DNA of 27,727 nucleotides from JBBDIP01 sp040880305 (GCA_040880305.1 JBBDIP010000030.1:1-27727); one strand, 5' to 3'. Counted from the first letter of the stretch, positions 1 through 7,388 are shown. Numbers and translations: made by a program. Notes: generated by a model not told the origin, from the letters alone.

Positions 1-39
1 CCCGGGTTTGGGCTGGCGGCGCGCAAAACGCCCCGCTGC

Positions 40-70
40 CGCTCTGCTTTTGCCTCGCTCTGCTCTTGCC
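40..70. repeat. Short tandem repeat, two copies, period 16
   Basis: CGCTCTGCTTTTGCC (40-54) and CGCTCTGCTCTTGCC (56-70) differ at one base and sit directly beyond the stop codon of the LysM gene. No function is evident. The rest of positions 1-39 shows only an imperfect GC-rich inverted repeat. Confidence 0.6.
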
Positions 71-940
71 CTAGCCCACCGCTCCGGCGCCGGGGATCAT
101 CAGGACTTGGCCGGGGCTCAGGGTGAACGGCCCCCTCAGCTCGGGGTTGAAGGCGGTGAGTTCTGAGACGTTCAGCCCAAACCTCACTGCGATGATCTCA
201 ATGGTTTCTCCCTGCCTCACGATGTATCGCCTGCCGCCCATGCCTCCCGGAAAGTGAGGCGGCATTGTCCCTGAAATCGGTATTGAGGCCCCCATCGCCG
301 GGATCCTCACGATCTCGCCCGGGAAGATCATCTCCGGGTTGCGGATTTGCGGGTTCGCCCTGATGAGGGCGTCCAGGGATATCCCGAACCGCCTGGATAT
401 CAGCCACATTGTATCGCCCTGTTGGACGCAGTACTCGACCACTCCGGCCACAGGTGGTGGTGTGGGCGTCGGCACAGGTGTCGGCAACGGCATCGGCGGG
501 ATCGGATGGCCCGGCATCACGATGATGAGAGTGATGTTGCACTTCCTGGCTATCTCCTTGAGCAACTGGAGCTGCCGCGCGTGCCTGCGGGAACCCCTGA
601 TAAGGATGGCGCGTGCGCTCTCGTCCTGGATGAAGGGATCCATGCGCAGCCAGCCGCTGTCCAGGGAGTCGTTCTCTTTGGACCAGATCAGGGGCAGAAT
701 CGTGTTCATGTCCCCGGCGGTATCCAGACTCAGATAGTTCCCCGGCGGCTCGACGCCGAGGGCGGCCAGAAGAGCGGTGCAATCGGTCATCTTGTCGTTG
801 TGGATGCCGCAGAGCTCCTGTATCGCATCGAGGCAGTCCGTCGTTGCCCCCAAAGCCAGCAACCGGTCGTAGACCGGGACCAGCTCGCGCTCGCGCGACC
901 ACGTGAATACGCTCGTTTCCGTCAACTGCTGATCAGGCAC
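71..940 (-). CDS. Two-LysM-domain protein with Cys-containing N-terminal region
   Basis: A 289-residue protein starting with GTG behind a strong GGAGGGGG five bases upstream. Residues about 168-213 and 238-283 are two LysM repeats (each with a QGD/QGE-T start, a helix with RFG, an asparagine-proline turn and a PGQ/PGE-hydrophobic-IP end). LysM binds N-acetylglucosamine glycans in peptidoglycan or spore cortex. A proline/threonine-rich linker (about 145-165) precedes them. Residues 1-140 form a mostly helical region with cysteines at 36, 44, 54 and 134 that I do not recognise. There is no signal peptide or membrane segment, so it may act inside the mother cell, for example at the forming spore surface, as some LysM coat proteins do; this is inference. 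It is transcribed alone or after the small gene upstream, but a terminator lies between them. Confidence 0.85.
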   Translation of the reverse strand: MPDQQLTETSVFTWSRERELVPVYDRLLALGATTDCLDAIQELCGIHNDKMTDCTALLAALGVEPPGNYLSLDTAGDMNTILPLIWSKENDSLDSGWLRMDPFIQDESARAILIRGSRRHARQLQLLKEIARKCNITLIIVMPGHPIPPMPLPTPVPTPTPPPVAGVVEYCVQQGDTMWLISRRFGISLDALIRANPQIRNPEMIFPGEIVRIPAMGASIPISGTMPPHFPGGMGGRRYIVRQGETIEIIAVRFGLNVSELTAFNPELRGPFTLSPGQVLMIPGAGAVG

Positions 941-1023
941 TTAAACCCCCTCCAACACATTGCCATCATAGGCGCTTTGTCTCTCCAATCTATGAGCGCC
1001 CGCAAAGTTTTGTGAGCTAAATG

Positions 1024-1046
1024 AAAAAGCCCTCAGGCGAGGGCTT
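1024..1046 (-). terminator. Rho-independent terminator after the small acidic-protein gene
   Basis: Read on the minus strand, an 8-bp perfect stem (AAGCCCTC / GAGGGCTT, plus positions 1027-1034 and 1039-1046) with a 4-base loop runs straight into a run of T (1024-1028). It lies about 30 bases past the stop of the gene at 1077-1358 and separates it from the LysM gene. Confidence 0.85.
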
Positions 1047-1076
1047 GATTATGAGGTTGGGGGGTTCGGCGACGGT

Positions 1077-1358
1077 CTACTCGGGTTCTCTATCCTCGGG
1101 TGGCCTTTCTTCTTCCTTGCGCCGGCTTCGCGGCTCGGGCCAGGGCCACATGCCTTCCTCAAGCCAGTAGTTGTCCGGCTCCCGCCAGTACCAGTCTTCT
1201 TCGCTCTCCGCAGGCACCTCCTGGTTTTCCCGGTTGGAGGCGGGGTCTATCTGCTCCACGAAATACGGGTCGAACTGCTCTTCGTAGTAGGGAGTCTCCA
1301 GCGGCAGGTCCTTGTTCCTTGGGGGTGTCGGGGCCCCCTCACGCCATTCGTCTCTCAT
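1077..1358 (-). CDS. Small acidic Trp/Tyr/Pro-rich protein, unknown
   Basis: A 93-residue protein that I do not recognise. I chose the ATG at 1358 because AAAGGAGGGG lies six bases before it; a GTG 24 bases upstream would place this ribosome site inside the gene. The protein is strongly acidic with many Glu, Asp and Pro, and a central cluster of aromatic residues; it has six tryptophans, five of them within residues about 55-75. It ends with an Arg/Glu/Pro tail. It has no signal peptide, membrane segment or cysteine and is probably disordered. It is divergent from lexA, shares its upstream region, and is followed by a clear terminator, all of which supports a real gene. A minus-strand CATACATT at 1410-1417 resembles a sigma-E -10 box, but no matching -35 is clear. 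Confidence 0.7.
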   Translation of the reverse strand: MRDEWREGAPTPPRNKDLPLETPYYEEQFDPYFVEQIDPASNRENQEVPAESEEDWYWREPDNYWLEEGMWPWPEPRSRRKEEERPPEDREPE

Positions 1359-1431
1359 TCCGCCCCTCCTTTCATTGCCCACAGTAGGTTTCCCGCTGAG
1401 TACCCGGGGAATGTATGCTTGCGCGACGATA

Positions 1432-1447
1432 GCAAACTAGCGTTTGC
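1432..1447. promoter_or_regulatory. Candidate LexA operator 1 (perfect inverted repeat)
   Basis: GCAAAC-TAGC-GTTTGC is a perfect 6-bp inverted repeat with a 4-base centre. It has the geometry of the Gram-positive LexA box (CGAAC-N4-GTTCG) with the second base pair of each half changed from G to A. It lies 66 bases before the lexA start and overlaps a candidate -35 (TTGCGT, 1444-1449). It could also affect the divergent gene. Confidence 0.5.
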
Positions 1448-1472
1448 GTTGCCGCGGCGCTGATGGTAAACT
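1444..1472 (+). promoter_or_regulatory. Candidate lexA promoter
   Basis: TTGCGT (1444-1449), 17 bases, then TAAACT (1467-1472), which match the sigma-A consensus only partly. The two candidate LexA boxes overlap the -35 and the -10, which fits an autorepressed promoter. The hexamers are weak, so the assignment rests largely on the operators and position. Confidence 0.35.
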
Positions 1473-1479
1473 GTTGTTC
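1468..1479. promoter_or_regulatory. Candidate LexA operator 2 (imperfect)
   Basis: AAAC-TGTT-GTTC keeps the GTTC half-site exactly and one mismatch in the other half. It overlaps the candidate -10 of lexA. Paired operators at lexA are common in Gram-positive bacteria, but this copy alone would be weak evidence. Confidence 0.35.
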
Positions 1480-1512
1480 GAGCCCCAGAAAAGTCGCCCG
1501 GGAGGGTGCGTC

Positions 1513-2124
1513 ATGGTGAAGTTAACTCCACAGCAGGCCAAGGTCCTCGAGGTCATCAAAGAGAGCATCCGGAAGTCCGGTTACCCTCCGTCTGTCAGGG
1601 AATTGGGCGAGATGCTCGGCCTCAAGTCTACCGCTACCGTGCATACCCACCTGCGCAACCTTGAGCGTAAAGGCTATTTGAAGAGAGTCGCCCAGAAATC
1701 CAGGGCTTTCAACATTATCGATTCTTACACCGAGAAGGAGCCGGGGCCCGTTATCATGGTGCCGCTGGTTGGCATGGTGAGGGCAGGATTGCCTGTCTTG
1801 GCTGTTGAGAACATCGAGGACATGGTGCCGTTCCCAAGGAGCTTCGTGAAGTCCGAAAACGTGTTCCTTCTTCGAGTCCAGGGCGACAGCATGATTGAGG
1901 TCGGCATCTTCGACGGCGACTACGTCTTGGTGCGGCAGCAGGATACAGCCGATAACGGCGACATCGTTGTCGCTTTGCTTGGAGACGAGGCCACGGTCAA
2001 GTCCTTCTATCGCGAGAAGGACGCCGTGAGGCTACAGCCTCAGAACCCGCGCTTTTCGCCCATAGTGTCTCCCGATGTGAGAGTCTTGGGCAAGGTAGTA
2101 GGGCTCTACAGAACTGTCCATTGA
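1513..2124 (+). CDS. lexA: LexA, SOS repressor and self-cleaving protease
   Basis: A 203-residue LexA of normal length. The ATG at 1513 follows GGGAGGG by six bases; a longer reading from 1444 would run through the promoter region. Residues 1-70 are the winged-helix DNA-binding domain (PSVRELGEMLGLKS, with the recognition helix around STATVHTHL). The self-cleavage bond is Ala91-Gly92 (VRAGLP). The catalytic pair is Ser126 (GDSM) and Lys163 (ATVKSF). It represses DNA-damage genes until RecA filaments trigger cleavage. It is the only plus-strand gene in this part and converges on ynbB, with a 19-base overlap of the two 3' ends and no terminator between them. Upstream operators suggest autoregulation. 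Confidence 0.97.
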   Translation: MVKLTPQQAKVLEVIKESIRKSGYPPSVRELGEMLGLKSTATVHTHLRNLERKGYLKRVAQKSRAFNIIDSYTEKEPGPVIMVPLVGMVRAGLPVLAVENIEDMVPFPRSFVKSENVFLLRVQGDSMIEVGIFDGDYVLVRQQDTADNGDIVVALLGDEATVKSFYREKDAVRLQPQNPRFSPIVSPDVRVLGKVVGLYRTVH

Positions 2125-3407
2125 GAGAGTGACTCCCCTGCTTTCATGCAGGCCAGGATCACGTGCTCCTTGGTTAGTCCGCCCTGCAGGTACGCAGTGT
2201 ACGGGGGCGTGAACGGGGCGTCGCACGAGAGCTCAATAGATGAGCCTTGCACGAAGGTCCCCGCCGCCATTATGACTTGGTGCCGGTAGCCCGGCATGTC
2301 CCACGGTTCCGGTGCCGCGAACGAATCGACTGGCGACGCAGCCTGGATCGCTTGGGCCAGCGCCCGCAACTTTTCGGGCGAGCCTGTGGTGATGGCCTGC
2401 ACGATGTCACACCGCTTCTCGAGCGGCGCAGGGTCGACGGGGAACCCCATGCCTCCGAAAAACGCGGCCGCGAAAGCGGCGCCTTTCAAGGCCTCCCCCA
2501 CTGTCTTCGGGGCCAGAAACAACCCCTGGTAGACATCTCTGTAGCCATAAGGATTGCTCCCTACCTCTCCTCCCAGACCCGGGGCGTAAAGAGATTCAGC
2601 CACTCTTGTGACGCATTCCCTGGTCCCCGCCACGTAGCCGCCGGTCGGGCATATTCCGCCGCCCGGGTTCTTGATGAGAGAGCCGGCGGTGAGAGAAGCG
2701 CCAGCACTAGGGGGCTCGCGGTCCTGAGCAAACTCGCAGTAGCAGTTGTCGACTATGGTGAAGATGCCCGGCCATTTCCGTTCCTTCAACCCGATGAAAG
2801 CCTCCAGGGTTCCCATAGTGACGCTCTTCCTGGCGGCATAGCCCCTGGAGCGCTGAATCAGGATTACCCTGGTGGAGGGAGTCACCGCGCTTTGGACCTG
2901 CCGCTCCAGTCCCAAGAGGTCGATCTCGCCATTCTGGTAGTTGAGAAGAGCAGGTATCTCCCGGAACGTGACGCCGAAATCGCGGAGGCTGCCGTTTTGC
3001 GCGGGAGTCTCCCCGTCCGAGCACGAACCAATTACCGGCATCATGGTCTCGTAGGGAGTGCCGGTCACGCACAGCAGCTCGTCCCCGGGCCGCAGAAGCG
3101 CGAACAGGGCAGTCTTGAGAACATGGGTACCCGAAGCCCAGTGAAGGCGGACCATGGCTGACTCAGCGCCGAAGACCCTGGCGTAGACCCGGTCCAGGGC
3201 GTCCCTGCCCATGTCGCCGTAGCCGTACCCTGTCGTTGCTGAGAGGTGGGTGAGGCCTATCCTTTCGGCGATGAAGGCGTCAAGCACCCGCGCCTGGTTC
3301 GAAAGGACCAAGTCGTCCAGAGCGTCCCACGCCGGCTTGACCTGCTCGCGCGCAACGCGGGCTAAGATGGTGATCTTGTCCGAGTAACTGGCAACTGTGC
3401 TTGGCAT
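2106..3407 (-). CDS. ynbB: PLP-dependent methionine gamma-lyase-like protein (YnbB, 'aluminium resistance' family)
   Basis: A 433-residue fold-type I PLP enzyme. The ATG at 3407 lies 16 bases past the hflX stop; a longer frame from 3491 would lie within hflX and is rejected. The N-terminal part has the family's SATTGYGYGD stretch and a HWASGTH motif. Asp220 (IVDNCYCEF) should contact the PLP ring nitrogen and Lys246 (SLIKNPGGG) should bind PLP. Members are annotated as methionine gamma-lyase family or aluminium resistance protein, and the natural substrate is not settled, so I would not assign a reaction. It follows hflX and spoVK, an order widely kept in Bacillota. Only a weak ribosome site (AAAGAAG) is seen, suggesting coupling to hflX. 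Its last 19 bases overlap lexA on the other strand. Confidence 0.9.
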   Translation of the reverse strand: MPSTVASYSDKITILARVAREQVKPAWDALDDLVLSNQARVLDAFIAERIGLTHLSATTGYGYGDMGRDALDRVYARVFGAESAMVRLHWASGTHVLKTALFALLRPGDELLCVTGTPYETMMPVIGSCSDGETPAQNGSLRDFGVTFREIPALLNYQNGEIDLLGLERQVQSAVTPSTRVILIQRSRGYAARKSVTMGTLEAFIGLKERKWPGIFTIVDNCYCEFAQDREPPSAGASLTAGSLIKNPGGGICPTGGYVAGTRECVTRVAESLYAPGLGGEVGSNPYGYRDVYQGLFLAPKTVGEALKGAAFAAAFFGGMGFPVDPAPLEKRCDIVQAITTGSPEKLRALAQAIQAASPVDSFAAPEPWDMPGYRHQVIMAAGTFVQGSSIELSCDAPFTPPYTAYLQGGLTKEHVILACMKAGESLSQWTVL

Positions 3408-3423
3408 CGTAAGGCTTCTTTCT

Positions 3424-4740
3424 TTAGAGGGGCTTGACGCCAAGCTTGCCGGAGAACTTGGCAATGTCTTCGGGGCTGAGATCGCATACAATCACCGCGC
3501 TGTCGTCGCCGTGGCGCTCCTCGCGGACGATTCCCACGCGCTTTATCTCGAACACAACGTCCCACTTGGAGTAGGGCACACGCCAGGACACGGTCTGCCT
3601 CTTGCCGGCCAGTTCCCGGGCGACGGCGGCTACCAACTCGACAAGGTTGGTTTCTTGCAGGGCAGATATTGCCAGGCTTCCAGGGTGGAGCCTGGATACG
3701 ACGTCTACATCCTGCAGGTTCACCCGGTCGACCTTGTTGAAGCAGGTGATCTTTGGCCTTCCTTCGACGCCGAGGTCCGACAGCACGCCGTTGACGGTTG
3801 CCATCTGCTGCGGCCAAGCCTTGGACGAGAGGTCCACCACGTGTACTAGGACGTCGGCATCCACCGACTCCTCGAGAGTTGCCCTGAAAGCGGCGACGAG
3901 CTCGTGAGGCAGTCCCTGGATAAACCCGACAGTATCGACCAAGAGCACCCCTTCGCCTGAGGGCAGGGTCCATTTCCTGGTCCAGGGGTCCAGAGTTGCG
4001 AAGAGTTTGTCGTCCGCATATGATTCCTCACCGGTCAGGGCGTTGAAGAGCGTGGACTTGCCGGCGTTGGTGTATCCGACCAAGGATATCCGCGGGATGC
4101 CGGACTCCTTGCGTTGCTTGCGCTGTTCGGCCCTTACCCGCTCCACCTTGTCCAGCTCGCGGCTCAGGCGGGAGATCCTCTCCCTGAGGGTCCGCCGGTC
4201 CACCTCGATCTTCTGCTCGCCGGGACCTCTCGTTCCAATGCCGCCGCCAAGATTGGACATCTCAACCCCGAATCCTGAGAGCCGCGTTAGGTCGTGCTTG
4301 CGGCGGGCCAGTTCGACCTGGAGTTTGCCTTCGCTGGTGCTGGCCCTTGAAGCGAAGATGCGCAGAATGAGCTCGGTTCTATCCATCACGGGTTTCTCCA
4401 GGGCGTCTTCCAGGTTTCGTGCCTGGGTCGGCGACAGCATTCCGTCGACAATGACGCCGGAGGCCCCTTCCCTGTCCACCAACTCCTTAAGCTCCTGAAC
4501 CTTCCCCTTTCCAAGATAGGTGGCGGAATCGGGCGAATCACGTTCTTGGGTGATAAATGCGCAGGGATCGTAGTCCATGGTCTCGGCGAGGCGAGATAGC
4601 TCCTCCATGGATTCCTCCAGGGGGATTGAGCGGCCACCAATCGATGAGGCTCGGCGGGATCCGCTGTCGCGGATGCCGGCGAGCACGACCCGTTCGGGGA
4701 GGCCGAGTTCAGTTCCGGTGTCTTGGGGTGTTTTAGGCAA
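3424..4740 (-). CDS. hflX: HflX, ribosome-associated GTPase
   Basis: A 438-residue HflX. The start is TTG at 4740, eight bases after a clear GGAGG. The N-terminal HflX domain ends in the family signature GGGIGTRGPGE (165-175), followed by a helical coiled region rich in Arg/Glu (about 180-212). The G domain has G1 GYTNAGKST (222-230), G3 DTVGF (269-273), G4 NKVD (335-338) and G5 SAL (359-361). HflX splits stalled or hibernating 70S ribosomes, especially after heat stress. The C-terminal extension (about 390-438) is of the longer type. It lies 26 bases after spoVK and just before ynbB, probably in one transcript. Confidence 0.96.
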   Translation of the reverse strand: MPKTPQDTGTELGLPERVVLAGIRDSGSRRASSIGGRSIPLEESMEELSRLAETMDYDPCAFITQERDSPDSATYLGKGKVQELKELVDREGASGVIVDGMLSPTQARNLEDALEKPVMDRTELILRIFASRASTSEGKLQVELARRKHDLTRLSGFGVEMSNLGGGIGTRGPGEQKIEVDRRTLRERISRLSRELDKVERVRAEQRKQRKESGIPRISLVGYTNAGKSTLFNALTGEESYADDKLFATLDPWTRKWTLPSGEGVLLVDTVGFIQGLPHELVAAFRATLEESVDADVLVHVVDLSSKAWPQQMATVNGVLSDLGVEGRPKITCFNKVDRVNLQDVDVVSRLHPGSLAISALQETNLVELVAAVARELAGKRQTVSWRVPYSKWDVVFEIKRVGIVREERHGDDSAVIVCDLSPEDIAKFSGKLGVKPL

Positions 4741-4766
4741 TGGCGTTTCCTCCGTATCGCCTAAGA

Positions 4767-5684
4767 TTATATAACATCGCCGGCTGCTTCAAGAAGCTCC
4801 CAGGTAGTGAGCAGGACGAGATCCTGCCTGCTAAAGGATTTGTCTCGCAAGAGTCTCACCGCCTGCCGGCGTATAGCCTTCTCTACGAGGTTTCTCACCA
4901 GCCTGGCGTTGGCCGGCATGACTTCTCCAGACAACTTGTCTCTCACAATCTGATCGAGCACAAGATAAGCGTCGGCTGCAAGCCGGTAATCCCGCTTGCG
5001 CAGCATGAGGTCAGCTATCTTAAGGAGATCTTCCACGGTGTAGTCGGGAAACTCCAGGTGGATTGGGAAACGGGACCGTAGCCCGGGGTTTGACCTCAAG
5101 AACTGCTCCATCTCCAGTGGGTAACCTGCAAGGATGAACACTGTGTCTTTGGCCGTGTCCTCCATCCCCTTAACGATGCAGTCCACGCACTCCTTGCCGA
5201 AGTCCTTGTCGCCGCCCCTGCACAATGAGTAGGCCTCGTCGATGAAGAGGATCCCACCCTGGGCCTTCCGTATCTGATCCCGGGTTCTTTGGGCAGTGTG
5301 GCCAATATACTCGCCGACCAGGTCCGCCCGTTCCACTTCGACCACGTGGCCCTTCTGGAGAAGGCCCGCCTCGAAGAGGAGACGGCCAACTATCCTCGCG
5401 ACCGTGGTCTTTCCGGTGCCCGGGTTGCCCTTGAACACCATATGCAGGACGGTCTTCTCGTTCGAAAGACCGGCTTTCTCTCTCTTTCTTTGGATCTCCG
5501 CGTAGGCGAAGATCTCGAATATCAGGTTTTTTACCTGCTTTAGGCCAATTAGCGAATTCAGCTCGTCGATGGCGCTCTCTTTTCCCTCTCGGGGCTTTGA
5601 TAGTTCCGTGAGGTCTGCCTCGGTGGGGCCGGGTACGACGCGGAGGTGCGGCGATCTTGCGACACGCACTGTGTTTCCATTCAC
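4767..5684 (-). CDS. spoVK: SpoVK, AAA+ ATPase of sporulation (CbxX/CfqX family)
   Basis: A single AAA+ module of about 305 residues. The start is uncertain: GTG at 5684 follows GGGGGAGGA by about ten bases, while a TTG 21 bases upstream would absorb that ribosome site. Walker A GNPGTGKTT is at 86-94, Walker B ILFIDEA at about 145-151, sensor 1 ILAGYP at 184-189 and the arginine-finger stretch NPGLRSRF at 199-206. SpoVK is needed for late spore maturation in Bacillus; its substrate is not known. It is cut off from the upstream YHS gene by a terminator and has a TATAAT at 5726-5731, so it probably starts the spoVK-hflX-ynbB transcript. Confidence 0.92.
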   Translation of the reverse strand: MNGNTVRVARSPHLRVVPGPTEADLTELSKPREGKESAIDELNSLIGLKQVKNLIFEIFAYAEIQRKREKAGLSNEKTVLHMVFKGNPGTGKTTVARIVGRLLFEAGLLQKGHVVEVERADLVGEYIGHTAQRTRDQIRKAQGGILFIDEAYSLCRGGDKDFGKECVDCIVKGMEDTAKDTVFILAGYPLEMEQFLRSNPGLRSRFPIHLEFPDYTVEDLLKIADLMLRKRDYRLAADAYLVLDQIVRDKLSGEVMPANARLVRNLVEKAIRRQAVRLLRDKSFSRQDLVLLTTWELLEAAGDVI

Positions 5685-5725
5685 GAGACCGGGTTCCTCC
5701 CCCAAACCATCTTCTTGAGCGCATC

Positions 5726-5731
5726 ATTATA
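5726..5731 (-). promoter_or_regulatory. Candidate -10 box for spoVK
   Basis: A perfect TATAAT on the minus strand, about 42 bases before the chosen GTG and just past the terminator hairpin. No sigma-A -35 is found at 16-18 bases (the sequence there is the hairpin), and no sigma-E -35 is clear, so which sigma factor would use it is open. Confidence 0.35.
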
Positions 5732-5743
5732 CGCACAGAAAAG

Positions 5744-5768
5744 GAAAACCGCCCTTTGTTAGGGCGGT
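5744..5768 (-). terminator. Rho-independent terminator after the YHS gene
   Basis: On the minus strand ACCGCCCT (plus 5761-5768) pairs with AGGGCGGT (5748-5755) around a five-base loop and is followed by TTTTCCTTTT. It lies 27 bases past the stop of the YHS-domain gene and marks the end of the miaB-to-YHS block. Confidence 0.85.
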
Positions 5769-5794
5769 ATAACCGTCAAAGGCGAAATGGTGTG

Positions 5795-6034
5795 TTACCT
5801 TGGTTTCCTATCGTCCCTGTTCTCGTTCCTGTTCCTGCTCTCGTTCTCATTCGGCTTCTCGCCTGTATTCTGGCTTTGGTTCTCTTTGTCCCGCGCGAAG
5901 TTGGACGGGTTGCGGTCGAACTCCTGGCGGCACTTGTCCGAGCAGAAGTAGTAGTTCTGGCCTTTGAACTCCGAACTAATCTTGTTGTTCTTTTCTTCCT
6001 GGACGTTCATTCCGCAGACTGGATCGCGTGCCAC
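5795..6034 (-). CDS. Small YHS-domain protein
   Basis: A 79-residue protein. GTG at 6034 follows GGGAGGTG by five bases, an almost ideal ribosome site; a longer frame from 6088 would put that site inside the coding sequence. The YHS domain fills residues 1-50 with the pattern DPVCGM (Cys7) and YYFCSDKC (Cys31, Cys35), a probable metal or redox site as in TRASH/YHS proteins of metal handling. Residues 50-79 form a low-complexity tail of Asn, Glu, Arg and Lys. It lies after hfq, separated by a hairpin, and before a terminator. The domain call is secure; the biological role is unknown. Confidence 0.85.
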   Translation of the reverse strand: MARDPVCGMNVQEEKNNKISSEFKGQNYYFCSDKCRQEFDRNPSNFARDKENQSQNTGEKPNENESRNRNENRDDRKPR

Positions 6035-6056
6035 AGTATCACCTCCCGATGTAATA

Positions 6057-6095
6057 GAACCAACATGGGAAAGTCTCCCCAGCGCCATGTGGTTC
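6057..6095 (-). promoter_or_regulatory. Hairpin between hfq and the YHS gene, just before its ribosome site
   Basis: GAACCAACATGG (6057-6068) and CCATGTGGTTC (6085-6095) pair over 11 base pairs with one bulged base; the 16-base loop contains a further short GGGA/TCCC pair. It ends about ten bases before the GGGAGGTG of the YHS gene. It has no T-run, so it looks more like a leader or processing structure than a terminator. Confidence 0.45.
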
Positions 6096-6117
6096 CATAC
6101 AAGTCGGGGCGGCAGCG

Positions 6118-6381
6118 CTATTCTGCAGGCTGGGCCTTCTCAGCGTTTTCGGCGAAATTGGTGTTGACCGGTCTTAGGGGCGTAACGGTCGACATAGCGT
6201 GCTTGTAGATGAGCATCTGCTTTCCGTCGCTATCGAGGATCACGGTGAAGTTATCGAACCCCTTGATTACCCCTTTCAACTGGAATCCGTTGATCAGGTA
6301 GACCGTGGTCTGAATGCCCTCTTTCCGCACTTGGTTAAGGAAAGCGTCTTGTAGGTTGATAGGGGTTTTCGTGACTGTCAT
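6118..6381 (-). CDS. hfq: Hfq, RNA chaperone
   Basis: An 87-residue Hfq, starting ATG behind GGAGGG. The Sm1 motif covers about residues 27-49 (LINGFQLKGVIKGFDNF) and Sm2 has the diagnostic YKHAMST (about 59-65). The N-terminal NLQDAFLNQVRKE is the usual helix; its Gln and the YKH residues line the proximal U-rich RNA site of the hexamer. The tail after residue 70 is short, as in Gram-positive Hfq. It follows miaA by 46 bases, the common miaA-hfq order, and is probably co-transcribed from the miaB promoter. Confidence 0.97.
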   Translation of the reverse strand: MTVTKTPINLQDAFLNQVRKEGIQTTVYLINGFQLKGVIKGFDNFTVILDSDGKQMLIYKHAMSTVTPLRPVNTNFAENAEKAQPAE

Positions 6382-6427
6382 GCAACTTCCCTCCGAATCT
6401 CTCCGCTGTGACGGCTTCTGTTGCCGC

Positions 6428-7363
6428 CTAGGTTACTGCGAACCACTTTTCGCAAATACCGCACGCCTCATCTACGGTCGAAGTCCAAGCAATATCTTTG
6501 CCTGCCGCAACCCAGTTCATTCCTTCTTCTTTGGAGAACCATGTAAACTGCCTCTTGCAGAATCTCCTGGTGTTACGCTTAATGAGGCTCTTTGTCTCCT
6601 GAAGGGTCATGAGTCCTCGCAAGTACAATCCGATTTCTTTATACCCTAAACCCTGCATGCTTGGAAGGTCTTCCCGGTAACCCTTGGCAAACAGGCTTTG
6701 CACTTCGGCCACAAAACCTCTCGCGAATTGAGCCTCTACCCTATTATCGATTCGATCGCTCAATACTTGACGGTCCCATGCTAGCGCGAGAAGCAAGATT
6801 TCATAAGGCGGCTTGGCTTTTCGCAGACGCCTGTCGGAAATCGGCTCGCCGGTGGCTTCTTTGTACTCAAGCGCCCGCACGACCCTCTTTAGGTCGTTGG
6901 GGTGAAGCGTCTTCCACGAGACTTCATCCCGCTCTTGGAGCAGCGCGTGCACCGCTTGATTGCCACGGTCTATGGCAAGACGACACATCTTTTGCCTGAA
7001 CTCCAAATCGGGCGGCGCGTCAACCAGCGGAAAGTCCTGGAGCAGGGCCCGGATGTACAGACCGGTCCCGCCCACCACGAGAGGCAGATTTCCTCGCGCG
7101 GTAACGCTGTCAATGGCCTTTGCTGCACGAGTCTTAAACTCCTCGACGCTCCAGGGCTCGGACGGTTCCTTGACGTCGATGAGGTGATGTCTCACGCGAG
7201 CGGCGTCGTCGGGGGACACTTTGTCGGTGCCGATGTCCATGCCCCGGTAGACCTGCATCGAGTCAGCCGAGATGATCTCCGTTGGAAAGCGCGAGGCCAG
7301 TTCCATGGAGAGAGCGGACTTGCCGGAGGCCGTTGGCCCCGTGATCACCAGGACTTTCTTCAA
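6428..7363 (-). CDS. miaA: MiaA, tRNA dimethylallyltransferase
   Basis: A 311-residue MiaA that transfers dimethylallyl from DMAPP to N6 of A37 in tRNAs reading UNN codons; its product is the substrate of MiaB encoded in the same block. The TTG at 7363 follows GGAAGGTG by about eight bases and gives the family's usual N-terminus, with the P-loop GPTASGKS at residues 9-16. A longer frame from 7438 would overlap mutL and is rejected. Also visible are SADSMQVYRGMDIGTDK, GGTGLYI, the HPND / R-V-x-RALE region and the C-terminal RNTRRFCKRQFTWF. The gap to mutL is 25 bases. Confidence 0.95.
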   Translation of the reverse strand: MKKVLVITGPTASGKSALSMELASRFPTEIISADSMQVYRGMDIGTDKVSPDDAARVRHHLIDVKEPSEPWSVEEFKTRAAKAIDSVTARGNLPLVVGGTGLYIRALLQDFPLVDAPPDLEFRQKMCRLAIDRGNQAVHALLQERDEVSWKTLHPNDLKRVVRALEYKEATGEPISDRRLRKAKPPYEILLLALAWDRQVLSDRIDNRVEAQFARGFVAEVQSLFAKGYREDLPSMQGLGYKEIGLYLRGLMTLQETKSLIKRNTRRFCKRQFTWFSKEEGMNWVAAGKDIAWTSTVDEACGICEKWFAVT

Positions 7364-7388
7364 GACTCTCGCACCTTCCGCCAGTTCA

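Noticed and set aside
1..39. Hairpin terminator after the LysM gene
   Set aside because: The GGCG/CGCC pairing is imperfect and lacks a T-run on the minus strand beyond TTTT inside the loop.
347..1015. 222-residue plus-strand open frame
   Set aside because: It is antisense to the LysM protein and runs through its promoter region.
2247..3161. 304-residue plus-strand open frame
   Set aside because: It lies fully within ynbB on the other strand, has no ribosome site or recognised motif, and is a by-product of GC-rich codon use.
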